Positions 10,725 to 22,423 of a DNA stretch of 64,000 bases are shown piece by piece. Within the stretch, counting starts at the first letter, position 1. Each line of letters opens with the position of its first letter. Source of the DNA: Larix kaempferi. Lineage: Eukaryota > Streptophyta > Pinopsida > Pinales > Pinaceae. Both the position numbers and the translations under genes were made by a program. The notes under the pieces are model-generated. The model had not been told where the DNA came from. It did no database searches and saw nothing but the letters and a program-made list of their open reading frames with translations. The DNA is taken from contig BSBM01001067.1 in assembly GCA_027924585.1 (NCBI GenBank), positions 6,532,501 to 6,596,500 on the forward strand. Direction: 5' to 3'.

Positions 10725-12017
10725 ATGAAGTTGAAGGAAGTGTTATATGTACCAGGTTTGAAGAAGAACCTACTTTCTATCTCAACATTAGATAAAAAAG
10801 GCTATAGGGTTGCATTCATAGATGGACAAGTACTCATGTGGCCCAAAGGAAAATCAATTGAGGATGCAGTTGTTATTGGTGAAGAGGAAGGAGGGCTATA
10901 TAAACTCAAGGAACATTCAAAAGCAGCCCTTGTTCATGAAGCCACTAGCCCAAGTGAGTTATGGCATAGAAGGCTTGCTCACATCAACTACAAAGCATTA
11001 CCCTATGTGAGAAAAGTAGTAACAGGATTACCAGATTTGATGGTTGATCATGAAGGCACTTGCAAAGGATGTGCAAAAGGGAAGAATATCAAGAATCCAT
11101 TTCCAAAGAGTGAAACAAAGACTAAAAGTACTTTGGAATTGATTCATTCAGATGTATGTGGTCCAATGCCCTCCACATCCTTAAGTGGATATGAATACTA
11201 CCTTACATTTATTGATGACTATTCAAGAAAGACTTGGATATATTTCCTGAAAGGAAAAGATGAAGTCTTTGGAAAATTCAAGGAATTCAAAGCCTTGATA
11301 GAAAATCACTCAAAAAAGAAAATCAAAACACTCAGGACAGATAATGGTGGAGAATATACTTCAAAGGATTTTGAAGTCTTTTGTAAAGAAGCTGGAATCA
11401 AGAGGGAACTAACCACTCCCTACAATCCTCAACAAAATGGTGTTGTGGAAAGAAAGAATAGAACCATCATGGAAGCAGTGAAGACAATGATACATGATCA
11501 AGATCTTCCTATGCATCTATGGGCTGAAGCAGTAAGGACGACAGTCTATGTTCAAAATAGATTGTCTCATAGTGCCCTTGGTTTCAAGACTCCAGAAGAA
11601 ATGTTCAAAGGGAAGAAACCTGAGGTAAGCCATCTCAAGATATTTGCGTGCCCTGTATATGTTCACATACCAAAAGAGAAGAGAACTAAGCTGGACCCTT
11701 CAGGAAAGAAGGGAATATTTGTTGGGTATTGTGAAGCATCCAAAGCATTCAGAATATACATCCCAGGATTCCATCACATGGAAATAAGTAGAGATGTAGC
11801 TTTTGATGAAGAAGCTGCTCTCAAAAGATCTAGAAAGAGCCAGAGTGAAGAAGTATATGAAGAAGATATACCTCCTAGAAATACAGAAGCGGTTTCCTTC
11901 CCTGAAGAAGAAACACCAGAAGACCATGATATGGTAGAACCTCAAGAACCCCCACCTTTGAACATATCACGGAGGAGAAAGCCAGCATGGGCAAGAGAAA
12001 TTATACAAGAAGCATAA
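10725..12017 (+). pseudogene. copia GAG-pre-integrase and integrase
   Basis: The 430-codon open frame is the largest in the window and is part of the gag-pol polyprotein rather than a free gene. Residues 1-70 (KEVLYVPGLKKNLLSIS...) are the GAG-pre-integrase region. The HHCC zinc motif is H81, H86, C113, C116. The integrase core has D143 (IHSDVCGP), D206 (LRTDNGGEY) and E242 (GVVERKNR), with D and E separated by 35 residues as in the DD35E family. A typical copia LDPSGKKGIFVGY block follows. All catalytic residues are present. The frame ends at a TAA at 12015; the RT resumes in another frame segment at 12087. Confidence 0.95.
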
Positions 12018-12086
12018 AGATATGGAGCTCCAGAAGGCTCCACTAGAGCAAGCAAGAAACCAAAGCCATTTTCCAGCTATGTAGCT

Positions 12087-13060
12087 TTGATGTGTGATCT
12101 TGTAGATCAAGAACCTACCAGTTATGAAGAAGCAGTTCATAAGAAAGAATGGATAGAAGCAATGACGGAGGAATACCAGTCAATAATGAAGAATGATGTT
12201 TGGGATGTAGTTCCCAAACCAAAAGACAAAAGTGTGGTATCCTCCAAGTGGATATACAAGATAAAGCATACTGCGGATGGTAGCATTGAAAAGTATAAGG
12301 CAAGGTTTGTGGCCAGAGGATTCTCTCAGAAAGAGGGAATTGACTATGAAGAAACATTTGCACCAGTTGCAAGGTACACTTCCATTAGAACCATCATGGC
12401 ACTTGCATTTATGATGAAGTGGAGATTACACCAGATGGATGTGAAGACAGCCTTCCTGAATTGTGATTGAGGAAGAAGTGTACATAGAACAACCACAAGG
12501 ATTTGAGATTGAAGATAGAAGAACTCACGTATGTAAGTTGAAGAAAGCTCTGTACGGGTTGAAACAAGCTCCTAGAGCTTAGTACGGAAGAATTGATAGC
12601 TTCTTGACAAGCTTGGGCTTTACCAAAAGTAAAGTTGATCCTAACCTTTACCTTAAGGTTATGGATGATGAACCGGTCATACTATTGTTGTATGTGGATG
12701 ATCTCTTTCTGACAGGAAATGAGAAACAGATCATGGAAAGCAAAAAGAAGCGAGCTACAGAATTTGAGATGAAAGATCTTGAATTGACGCATTACTTCCT
12801 AGGTCTGGAAGTATGGCAAGGCCCAGAAGGAATCTTTCTCAACCAAGGAAAGTATGCTGTGGAAATCTTGAAAAGATTTGATATGTTGGAATGTAAAGCC
12901 ATGGCCACTCCCATGGATACCAACTTAAAGTTGTTGGCTGATGAATCGTCAGAATTAGTGGATATGACTCAGTTCAGACAGATTATTGGGTCGCTGATGT
13001 ATCTGACGAATACCAGACCAGATATATGCTTTGATGGGAACACCGACGTGCTTACCTGAT
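12087..13060 (+). pseudogene. copia reverse transcriptase, frameshifted
   Basis: The first part (12087-12467) carries EEAVHKKEWIEAMTEEY, SKWIYKIKHTADGSIEKYKA, RFVARGFSQKEGIDYEETFAPVAR and [11 protein letters not shown], the classical copia RT blocks. A small deletion near 12467 breaks the frame, and a TAG replaces a Trp codon near 12580. The second part (12604-13059) contains the active site LLLYVDDLFLTG and the LGLEVWQGPEGIFLNQGKYA block. The catalytic YVDD is intact, but the polyprotein cannot be made as one chain. Confidence 0.9.
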
Positions 13061-13600
13061 AGCTGCAAAGCATGTGATGAGGTACCTAAAAGGTACGATA
13101 GACTTTGGTCTATATTATCTTGGAGATAATGATTTCAGATTGTATGGATATACAAAGATGCAGATTGGGTTGGTAGTGTCTCAGACAAAAAGAGCACATC
13201 GGGTGGAAGTTATTGTCTAGGATATGTTATGATCTCATGGTTTAGCAGGAAGCAGTCCAGTGTGGCTCACAACACAGCTAAAGCGGAATATATAGCAGCT
13301 TGCTCTACTAGTTGTGAAGCCATATGGTTTCAGAAGTTGTTATCAGTTTGACTTAGAGATGGACCCCACTATGATTCTGTGTGACAACCAGAGTTGCATC
13401 AAGATGACTAAGAATCCAGTGTTCCATGATAAGTCAAAGCACATAGAGATCCGTATTTCTATATATGGGATATGGTGTAGAAAGGAGCTATAAAGCTTGA
13501 GTATGTGAGTACTGACGAACAAGTTGTTGATGTATTGACCAAACCTCTGTCTCGATTAGAGTTTGAGTATTTCCGAGACAAGCTTGGTGTAGTTCAAAAG
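13061..13600 (+). pseudogene. copia RNase H, frameshifted
   Basis: Reading across frames shows DADWVGSVSDKKSTSGG (13158 onward, first catalytic Asp), then [41 protein letters not shown] and STDEQVVD. This is the copia RNase H domain in order. At least three frameshifts or stops interrupt it. It ends near FRDKLGV, the usual end of copia polyproteins. Confidence 0.85.
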
Positions 13601-13645
13601 GACCCTCCTCGAAAGGAGGAGTGATATGGTCGATGATGCTATTTG

Positions 13646-13965
13646 GATGTTGTTATCGATGTGGATACCTATATCGATGATGAGATTGCTTATACCGACG
13701 GTAAGGTCGATGATGAGGATACCTGTATTGATGATGTGGATACTTGTATCAATGAGGAGGATACTTGTATCGATAATGAGGATACATGTATTGATGATGT
13801 GGATACTTGTATCGATGATGAGGATACCTGTATTGATGATGAGGATACTTCTATCGATGATGAGGTTACCTGTTCCGACGATGAGGTCGATGATGAGGTT
13901 ACCTGTTCCGACGATGAGGTCGATGATGAGGTTACCTGTTCCGACGATAAGGTCGATGAAGTGGT
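13646..13965 (+). repeat. 21-bp minisatellite GATGATGAGGATACCTGTATT
   Basis: About a dozen units of 21 bp, later alternating with a 12-bp GACGATGAGGTC insert to give 33-bp units. All units are multiples of three, so three frames stay open; the plus frame from 13643 reads acidic heptads such as DDEDTCI. It lies between the RNase H and the 3' LTR of the copia element. I treat it as a non-coding array that happens to be open rather than a gene. Confidence 0.9.
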
Positions 13966-14015
13966 ACTTAGACTTTGTCTAAGAGGACTGGTGGGATTGC
14001 TCATCCTTAGACAGT

Positions 14016-14552
14016 GATCTCGTAATTCCGAAAGGAAGGATAGTCTTAAATATTGATCCTTAGACTAGAATCTCGTAATTCCAAAAGGAAGGATTGTCTA
14101 AGATGTGAGTAGTGGACAAGGATCACGTGATTCCAAAAGGAAGGATCATCCAAGTGTGGTAGCTCCGTAAAGACTGGGTCCCGTAATTCCGAAAGAAAGG
14201 ATTGTCTGAGCATTACCAAATTTGATGGACGAGAGTCCCATAATTTCGAAAGGTAGGACTATCCATGGTCTCGTAATTCCGAAAGGAAGGACTGTACATG
14301 ATCCCGTAATTCCGAAAGGAAGGATCACCAGAGTTGATGGACTAGAGTCCCGTAATTCCGAAAGGAAGGATTGTCCATGGTCCCGTAATTCCGAAAGGAA
14401 GGACTGTACATGATCCCGTAATTCCGAAAGGAAGGATCACCAAAGTTGATGGACTAGAATCGCGTAATTCCGAGAGGAAGGACTGTCCATGGTCCCGTAA
14501 TTCTGAAAGGAAGGACTGTCTACGATCCCATAATTCCGAAAGGAAGGATCAT
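14016..14552 (+). repeat. tandem array with GTAATTCCGAAAGGAAGG core
   Basis: Thirteen copies of the 18-bp core at irregular spacing of 32 to 56 bp, starting near 14021, 14073, 14128, 14183, 14239, 14271, 14303, 14349, 14381, 14413, 14461, 14493 and 14527. From 14239 a larger period of about 110 bp (three cores, with GATGGACTAGAGTCC or a close variant between) can be seen. Confidence 0.9.
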
Positions 14553-14568
14553 GTGTGTTGCAGATTAT

Positions 14569-14822
14569 GATATTGTTGATCGGGAGATCCAGATGATGAG
14601 GCTGTTGATCGAGAGATCCAGATGATGCTGCTGATCGGGAGATCCAGATGATGAGGCTGTTGATCGAGAGATCCAGATGATGCTGTTGATCGGGAGATCC
14701 AAATGATGAGGCTGTTGATCGAGAGATCCAGATGATGCTGTTGATCGGAAGATCCAGACAATGAGGCTGTTGATTGAGAGATCCAGATGATGATGTTGAT
14801 CGGAAGATCCAGATGATGATGT
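14569..14822 (+). repeat. tandem array of GTTGATCGGGAGATCCAGAT
   Basis: About nine units. Long (29 bp, ending GATGAGGCT) and short (27 bp, ending GATGCT) units alternate, giving a dimeric repeat of about 55 bp. GGGAGATCC in each unit contains a GGATCTCCC-type partial inverted repeat. Confidence 0.9.
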
Positions 14823-15015
14823 TGCTGTAGTTGATCGAGTGCTGCAGAAGATGAAGACTCAGTACTGACGATGTTGATGTTCCAGTATTGATTATGTTCC
14901 AGTAACTGTTTGAGTTACTGATGATGATTAAAGAAAGCTTCCAATGATTTATAGATGTATCATGTATGATGTTGATGACTCCTTGCTCCTGCAGATGTTA
15001 GAATATCCTTCTCGT

Positions 15016-15025
15016 TAAGGGGGAG
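15016..15025 (+). promoter_or_regulatory. polypurine tract of the copia element
   Basis: TTAAGGGGGAG lies directly before the 3' LTR, the usual plus-strand priming site of plant copia elements. Confidence 0.85.
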
Positions 15026-15538
15026 TGTTGAAATATTGTAACTTCTAAGAATATTCTATTTGTACTTTATCCAGAGATGTTTCATTCCTCCGTTGGGACT
15101 TTATTGTATATCCGGAGATGTTTATTCCTCCGTCGGGATGTTGTAACTAGGGTTATTAGACTCCCCTAGTGGGGTCAGCCCTGAGTTAAGTGTTTAGGGG
15201 TTATTAGACTCTCCTAGGAGAAGTCGGCCCAGCTAGGGTTAAAAGTCAAGTGAGGTAAAGTATAAATAGAGGATGTGTGATCCTCATTTATCACACTCAC
15301 TCATTCATTCATTCACTTGTGAATTGCGCATAGGAGAGAGAGAGATCTACGAAGGAGGAGAAGGAGCACTTGTTTGGGGTTTACATCTTTGTATTTGTTG
15401 GTCATCTATATTAAGGAAAGCTTTGCTGGGTTTTCTACCCCATGAGTGTTTCCCAGGATAAATCTGTGTCTATCTTGTGATTGTGTTTCTTTCAGTGATC
15501 CTTATTATGCTCTTGTGAATTTTATGTTAAACTTAACA
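15026..15538 (+). repeat. copia 3' LTR
   Basis: Matches 8621-9132 end to end, from TGTTGAAATATTG to TTAAACTTAACA, with about 17 substitutions, a 4-bp difference in a TCATTCAT run and a 3-bp deletion near the end. It is followed by the target duplication ATTTG at 15539-15543. Confidence 0.95.
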
Positions 15539-15543
15539 ATTTG

Positions 15544-16138
15544 AGATCTCAAACCTTGGTTTTGCCCTCCTTGAGCAAATTCGCCCCCTCTCTTGGGCCC
15601 CCTTCTCTCCCTCTTGACACTTGGCTGGCATGTAAAAGGGGTCTCCTTCCTCTCTTTTGCTATTTAAGGAGGGCATTCCTCCTCATTTGGGTTAGATTCA
15701 CCCATGCTCTTGCTTCATTTTTTCTTATGCTCTCTTGCTCTCTCTTGCTCCCATTGCTCCCATTTTGCTCTCTTGCTCCCATTCTCGTCCAAGAGGAGCC
15801 ATTGTACTTTCAAGCCCTGATATTAATAGAAGAAATCTTTGGAGGAAGTACTGTCCATGCATGTTGATGAGGTGATATTGTTTCAATCTTGGTTTTTCTT
15901 GCATTTGTGGAATCTCAAGCAAAGTTTTTTGCTTGAGAATAGCATTGTAACAGCTTTGTTGCATGCTATGTGGGTAGTCTCTTAGTATTTGAGAAGTTAA
16001 TTTATTTCTTATTTGAATAACTTATTTCTCAAGTCTTTGTTGGTTTCTCACTCTCATTTGCTTGTTGAGCCAGTTTTGTCACAGGTTGCCTAGGTTTGGA
16101 GAGTGGGATTCCCAGGTGGGATACCCCATTGTTCAACA
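15544..16138 (+). mobile_element. gypsy-type LTR, second half
   Basis: Continuation of the LTR that begins at 7824, after the copia insertion. It contains a TATTTAAGG-like box near 15661 and C/T-rich blocks (CTCTTGCTCCCATTG repeats near 15730-15785), and ends GTTCAACA at 16138. No PBS follows. Confidence 0.5.
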
Positions 16139-17502
16139 ATTTTGCGAAGAGGACTTGGCATCTTCACTAACATCCTTCTTATTGCAGATATTACATGCCT
16201 CATTTGCACTCTAATATCATCATTTTTCAAGTTTTTATATGTTAGTTTTGCCTTAGAAAATTTCTGGTTTTTACATGAAAAAATTCAAGTCTGTTTTAAT
16301 CTCATTTCTATCACTTTTGTACTATAATAGCTTGCTTTTTTGTACAGGTTTCTGATGTTACAGGGGGGAGGGAATGCCCAAATTTGGCCACTAGCAAGCA
16401 CCAACAACACCCAAGAAGACCTACTTCAAGTCCTTCACCCAAAAACGGTAAAAAACCGTTATTTCTCTCTCCTTCCTTCATAATAATAAGTGTTGAAATC
16501 TAAATCATTGTAATAAGCCCAAGAGAGTCTCTTGGGCTTGAGTTTATCTGTGTTTTGTTTCAAGCATTTACTTCCTAGATTAGTTTACTCTTAGTTGCAT
16601 GCAAAGGAAGAGGCTCTGCCCATCCTTGCATGGTTTTGCTAAGTAATTTTGCTTACTAGTTGTTTTTACTTCAAGCATTTTTATTTTTGCCCACACTTCA
16701 CTAGTGAAGTGGCTCTGCCACTCCAGTGATATCATGCTTGGCTTGCATTTTTATCTTTCAGTAATTTGCTTTAAGTATTTTATTTTGCCCGCACCTCACT
16801 AGTGAAGTGGCTCTGCCACTCCTGTGATATCGTGCTTGGCTTATATTTTACTTCTGTAATTTGTATTTCAAGTAATTTCATTTCGCCTGCACCTCATACA
16901 TAAGTGGCTCTGCCACTCCTGTGATATCGCGCTTGGCTTACATTGTTTTAGTTTAGTTTTGCTTAAAGAATAAATTTTAACTTAAGCCCCGTTTTTGCCC
17001 TGTATCATCTCCCCTCATTGGTTCCACCGAACTTCGGTGACGAGAAAGGGCAAAGATTTGTGTTCGCTAGTTTAATAGGCACCCAAATACATATCTTCAC
17101 TAGAACAGAGAAAATGAGGCTTGACCTGTGGAGCTAGTGGGGTAGAGACCGTTGGGGGTCTCGTGGCACTTTGTGTCCTCCAGTTGAGCACCCAGCAAGT
17201 TTCGAGATTGATCCGTGGAGCTAGTTGGGAACCTTGTGTTCTTAGGTTGAGCACCTGACATTCTCTCTCTAATCAAAGGAGATAGTCTCTTGGGGTAGAC
17301 ATCTAGATTAGTTCATTTCTTTGCAACAAACACCTTAATCCCCTAAGTCAAAGAGAGACATAAAATTTACTAAAATTTACAAGACCACTTGCACAACATT
17401 GTTACAATCTCTTTTTTTATTCGCAAGCATTTCACGTTCTTATCTTGTTCACAACATTTGCTTCGAGTACTTTGTTTTTCAGCTTAATATTGCTACACAT
17501 AT
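16139..17502. other. non-coding repeat DNA with hairpins
   Basis: No open reading frame of note. It contains a perfect 12-bp-arm hairpin AAGCCCAAGAGA/TCTCTTGGGCTT at 16515-16539, a tandem array at 16689-16960, and a two-copy imperfect duplication near 17125-17265 (each with GTGGAGCTAGT and GTTGAGCACC). It continues past the solo LTR at 21731 and may be the LTR or leader of a gypsy element I could not define. Confidence 0.4.
16689..16960 (+). repeat. about 98-bp tandem repeat, three units with hairpins
   Basis: Three units start near 16689, 16785 and 16884. Each has AGTGGCTCTGCCACTCC (a 6-bp-arm hairpin) followed by GTGATATC and GCTTGGCTT. The first two also carry TCACTAGTGA, a perfect palindrome. 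A fainter fourth unit may lie at 16570-16640 (GAGGCTCTGCCCATCC). Confidence 0.85.
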
Positions 17503-20500
17503 TGTTATCACCAAACTTGTAGGTGCCCCTAGAGATGAATCCAAGATGGATGGCAGAAGAGATGGGCAGCCAAAGAGGTGCAACCAAGATGGCCTCGACT
17601 CCCAATGGATGGTTGTCACGCCAATCGAGGCAATCTTCACTTTATGTTATCTAGCCCAAGACAACAAAGGGGGAGACCCAGATCTACTCTTGACAAGAGA
17701 GATCAAACCAAAACACCAGATCAGGTCAAGTATAGTTGAAGTACGTAAGGTGTATGGTGAACCCTAGATCTATGGAAGAAGTCACAAGATGAATAATAGT
17801 TTGGATCAAGGGGTTTAAACAGTGTATCTTTGGTCCATTATGGGTGGAAGAGTGACTTAGGATGTTTAATATAAGATCCAGGATCTGGGTACTAGTCAAT
17901 TATGAGAGAATCCACTGCCTTGGGAACCGTGTCCAATGCAAGGTAGTTAAGGACTGAATTGGGGCTAACTAGTACCAGAGATGAGCTTGATTGAGTGATA
18001 TGACAATGTTAAGGGGTTCAAGCAACCAAAACAAGGATCAAACCACAAGCTAACCCAACAATCCAGGAAAGTCGAATGGGCTTGGAGAAAGATCAGTGCC
18101 TTGGGAAATGGGCCAAATGGAGTCGAATGTCCACCAAATTACAGATCTGGAATGTTGAGGTATTGAGGTAGGTGGATCTAAAAGATTAGGGTCATCCAAT
18201 GGCTTGATCTCTGTAGATCTGAGATTGAAGTATGCCACAAAGTGACTCAAGTGGGGCACAACCCTCAAAATGAGGAATGGGGCCCACAAGGTCAAAATCA
18301 CTAAAGTGACACACTAGGGGTAGGTTATTGAATGTGTAGATTACAGATCAAGTTGAATCTCACCTACCCAGGTGCTAGATCCCTGCAAACTCACCTCTCC
18401 CAGGAAGTGCGACCTCCCTTGGAGAGGCTTCTTTGCCTTGGAAAGTGGGTCAAATGATGGCCAATCCTCACCAAACTACAGATCCGAATTGTCGTGGATA
18501 CTGTAGAGGTGGGTTTTAAATTTTATACCCAAACACCAAGTGGATCTTACTAGATTTGAGAAAATGTAAAATGAGGGTTTGTAAATTAAAGGTTTTATCA
18601 ATGAAGTAGCTATGTCAATGGATCGGAGCCAAGACAAGAAGAACAAACCTGTGGATCTTACCTGGATAACCTTGTAAATGCCTTGATGATGATGATCTAT
18701 GCAAACCCGATCAATTTGGAGTGATTTGAGGTAGTTTTCTATGAAGTCGATTTGCCCAAGGAAGCTAATGCACCCTCTCTCCTGCACTGTAAACGTCAAC
18801 AATATCAGATTTACTGCGAACAAGAGGTAAGACTAATGCCACAAGAGAAATAACAGAAAGATAGCATAGATCACAATGATACTAATGATAACCCCCTGAT
18901 ATAAGTGAATGCCAATTGGAGCGAATTGAAGAAGCCTTACAAAAACGCCCAAGTGAAGCCACCCTCCTGTAGACAAGACAAAAGTTTCCAAAAAGATAGA
19001 TCTTACCACAAATACCCAAATGTTAGGATGCAATAGACTTTCCAATCACCATCTAAGAACACCAGATGCAAAGGAGACCACAAGAATTTCCACAAGAAAT
19101 TTTTCTATATCAAGATTCCAAGAGCCAAAGACCCCTTTACAATGAGAAGCTCTCTCCTTTAAATAGGAGGGAGAGAGTCCACAATCTAACCACTTTTTGA
19201 ATGAGTGGCTAAGATTAAAAGATCAAAAGATCTAATCAATGGTTGAGATGAGCTCAACAATACAATACATGGATCACTATAAAATAATACAATATGTGGA
19301 CAAACTCACCATAGAAGAGGGGATCCCACCAAATCATGATGACAAAATAAGAGATCTAGCTTATGGTGGTTCCAAGGGGTAATTTTAGACACCCTTGGTT
19401 AATCCCCATAGCACAATATCAATAAAATAATCATCAAAGTACCAAATCGTGCCTCTATGGACAAATCGTGAGCCTTGGGAGGCTCCAAAAATCATCAGAA
19501 AGTGCCATAAGTGATGGATGTGAGTCCCGATGAAGCTGAAACTACTGGACAAGGTGTGGAAGACATCCCACTCATCATCACTAATCATCCCATGCCATAA
19601 CTTTGCCTCAGTAGCCCAAATCGAATTCCTTTGTAGCCATTTTTACCATTTCTAGACTGCCTCGAGAAGTGTGAAACTGCACAAAATGCCACCTGGAGTG
19701 CCTGGCTCCAAAAATAAAAATCACCAGAGTGTCTGGAAGGGGGGTAGTATGGTAATAACAGGTGGTTGGACCACCCCTTCCAAAAATAGCGCTCTAGGTG
19801 AACCAATGATATCTCTGCTCTGCTCTGACAGGGCCTCCGACAAGCCAAAACTAGGATAGCCAACTGAGGCTCAAACATCATTGTAACTGCCCGGAACTGA
19901 AAACAAACTATCTCATTGGACTCAGAAGATCCATATCCATCTAATATGTGTACTCATACACCATATAAACCTCTGCATGGTCCAAAATAAATACTCATCA
20001 TATCCGACAGACCAAATAATAATAATCTGTGAAAGTGCTGAAAAGCACAAATCATCATCATAAGCCTGAAACAACTGCATAAGCCCACCATGGTGACCTG
20101 AACCAAACCATATATCATCTATCTGTAACATCTGAGGTCTGCCACCTCATGTCCTGAGGTTTGACCAAGTCAACATGACCAAAATATAACTCAAACTGTC
20201 ATCAAGCTGCTGCAAGGTGTCCAAGGTTAAGACATGCTTTACAATCCATTCAATTAACAATTATAACAAGAAGTAATCATTACTGACAATCTAAATCCAA
20301 ATATAATAAGTCATAATTATTATTTATTACTCAAACTAGACTTTCAAGGTCATACTCACTTCATAGTTGTGATCAATTTGCTAGTGAAGGGTGAAGGTTA
20401 AGAAATACATGGCTAGGTCAAAGGATGACTTACTGACTTAACACTGTGACACTTTGGAAATGGGAAAGGGAATACACACCATAGCATATAGTGGACAAGC

Positions 20501-21725
20501 AACAACACAGGGAATGGCGGTGTCTCACAAATGGATAAGTTGTTCAAAGAGTGTTTATTCACCTTACACAGATGCGCACAATCCATAATACAGATGAGGC
20601 CAGCAATCTTTTTTATATAGCATTTAAGTTCTATTGCTTTTTGGGCCTAGAGTTTCCATAGCCTTTGATCTATGTGTGTTTACAAACACATTGCATAGAT
20701 TTACATTTATTTAGGCTTCTTGCTGCAGGTGTGTTTTTAAGGCACTTGCTTACCTGAGCACTTCTAGGTGTGTCACAGACAGCTTGTTTACCTAGGTATT
20801 TTACATTTCACAAAAGATATAACATTTGATATTTCATAGCCATTTTCATTTGGCTTGCCTTTCATTCATGTGTGTTTAGAAACACATTGCATGAATGGGC
20901 TTTTCATACAAGATATAACATTTCATTTCCATACTTTGTATTCATGGCAGCACTAAAAGCTTCAGGTTTAGCCAACAACATCTTTAGTGACTAGGGGGGA
21001 TTCACAAGGAAATCCAACTCACCAAAGGTAAGTTTTGTCACCAACTCAGAGCCGAGACACAATAAACAGGGAATCTTATCCAATATAGAGGCTACAGTGG
21101 GGGAAAGTCCTCCATGCCACTAGTCAAGTAGTAAGGCAAGGTAATGAACAAACTGGGTAAGTCATAGATGGATGAATACAGTGAATAATGAAACCAACAC
21201 TAGCAAGCCAAAGTATGGCGGGAGTGACCACCTCTATTCTCCCTAGGGAGGGTAAAACCAATGAGTATAGGCCAAGAACTTCTAAGTCTGAGTAGGGACA
21301 AATATGATATTTATATAATACAACCAGGTCCACATATCTATATGATCGCCAGATCATGATACTAAATGCTAAGACATGCCAAGAGGATGGAAATAAAAGC
21401 AACATAACCACAACACCATAATATACCTGCTGAGTCATATACCTAAATGCTCATCATCTGAACCATCATCTGTCCTCTGAAACTGCTACTGCAACTCTGG
21501 GCACTATTGACTGCTCTGTACAAATGGCTAAATAGCTACATCGGTCATCTCTCTGAGTGTCCTGAAACTCAGTCATGGCATGGGGAACAAAACTGCTGTC
21601 CAAATCTAATAATGATCCATAGTAGATGCTCATCTCAGCATCTCAATGCAAGGGAACTGGTTGAATAGTGTACTGGAATCAAAAAAATAATGTATGGTAG
21701 CCCGGCTACTATATATGTGATAACA
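17503..21725 (-). mobile_element. 4.2-kb solo LTR of a giant-LTR gypsy family (TSD CATAT)
   Basis: On the minus strand it starts TGTTATCACATATATAG at 21725 and ends GGTGATAACA at 17503, flanked on both sides by the 5-bp duplication CATAT (17498-17502 and 21726-21730). The ends form a perfect 9-bp terminal inverted repeat TGTTATCAC/GTGATAACA. It aligns along its whole length with the 5' LTR at 32454-36707 and with 39296-42201. No PBS follows its end, so it is a solo LTR left by LTR-LTR recombination. A TATTTAAAGG box (minus strand, near 19160) lies between short GAGAGAG inverted repeats. None of its short frames is a gene. Confidence 0.93.
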
Positions 21726-21730
21726 CATAT

Positions 21731-22423
21731 CTTTGTTCAATCAAGTTGCTCATGTTCTCATTTTAATGCTTATGTGATATATTGATCATCTTGTTGCAAG
21801 CATTTCATTTACTTGTTCATTTACTAGAAGTGATTATTCATTGTTGTATCTATTAAAGCGAATGAGTTAATACTTTGGGAAAGTACTTGTTTAAAGTTAA
21901 TTATTGTGACTCCATAGCCCGAGTAGAGACGGCACTGGTTTTGATTGATTAATTGTTTCTCTCTTGCATCTTATTTGGCTTAGTCTTAAAAGGTTTTGCT
22001 TGTCATTGAACTGTTGCATATTTGCACGTTTGCTTGTCATTTTCATTTTTGTAACTTACAACTCCAAAAAACATAAAGAAACTTAGTAATTAGGGACTAC
22101 CCCCTTTGACCTTTAGGAGTTTTGGTCTAAACGGAAGAGTTTAGGATCGAGGTGACATTGGGTTAATAACTCGTAGTTGCCCTTTGGAACACACACAGCG
22201 GTTGGGAGACTTACCCGTGTGCAAGTGTGTTTTAGGCGGCAACACTGCCAACAGGGAAGTATATGCATACAGAGATTGGGTGGACAAATATATGGTGGAT
22301 GTGGAGACACACTGGGTTACAGGCTCCGTTGATATCAATAGAGTAATGGCTACAATAGCGCATACAGGATATCTGATGGCTCAGGAGGATACAAGAGTAT
22401 GCATCCATCTACAGGGGTACACA
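21731..22423. other. non-coding continuation of the 16.1-17.5 kb repeat
   Basis: The sequence that continued from 17497 before the solo LTR inserted. No motif or usable frame was found. Confidence 0.35.

Larger units (their letters stand above)
8621..15538 (+). mobile_element. complete Ty1/copia retrotransposon (TSD ATTTG)
   Basis: A full-length element of 6.9 kb. The 5' LTR is 8621-9132, the PBS 9133-9144, gag-pol about 9621-13600, then 1.4 kb with three tandem-repeat arrays, a polypurine tract at 15016-15025, and the 3' LTR at 15026-15538. Both sides carry the 5-bp target duplication ATTTG. Domain order is gag zinc knuckle, protease, integrase, RT, RNase H, which is copia order. Several stops and frameshifts (near 9799, 10701, 12467, 12580, 13330) inactivate it. 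The LTRs differ by about 17 substitutions and a few small indels by my eye count, roughly 3%, so the insertion is old but still easily aligned. Confidence 0.95.

Noticed and set aside
13643-14017. Acidic Asp/Glu/Cys heptad-repeat protein of about 124 codons
   Set aside because: The repeat unit is 21 bp, so several frames on both strands stay open by arithmetic. It lies in the non-coding 3' region of a copia element without a start context.
13646-14822. CRISPR array
   Set aside because: Units are directly adjoining or irregularly spaced, spacers are themselves repeated, and the context is a plant copia retrotransposon.
17503-21725. Several minus-strand frames (60-115 codons) that also appear at 32.7-36.7 and 39.6-42.2 kb
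   Set aside because: They recur because the giant LTR is repeated three times. Stops and indels fall at different places in each copy and there is no coding-type pattern of change.
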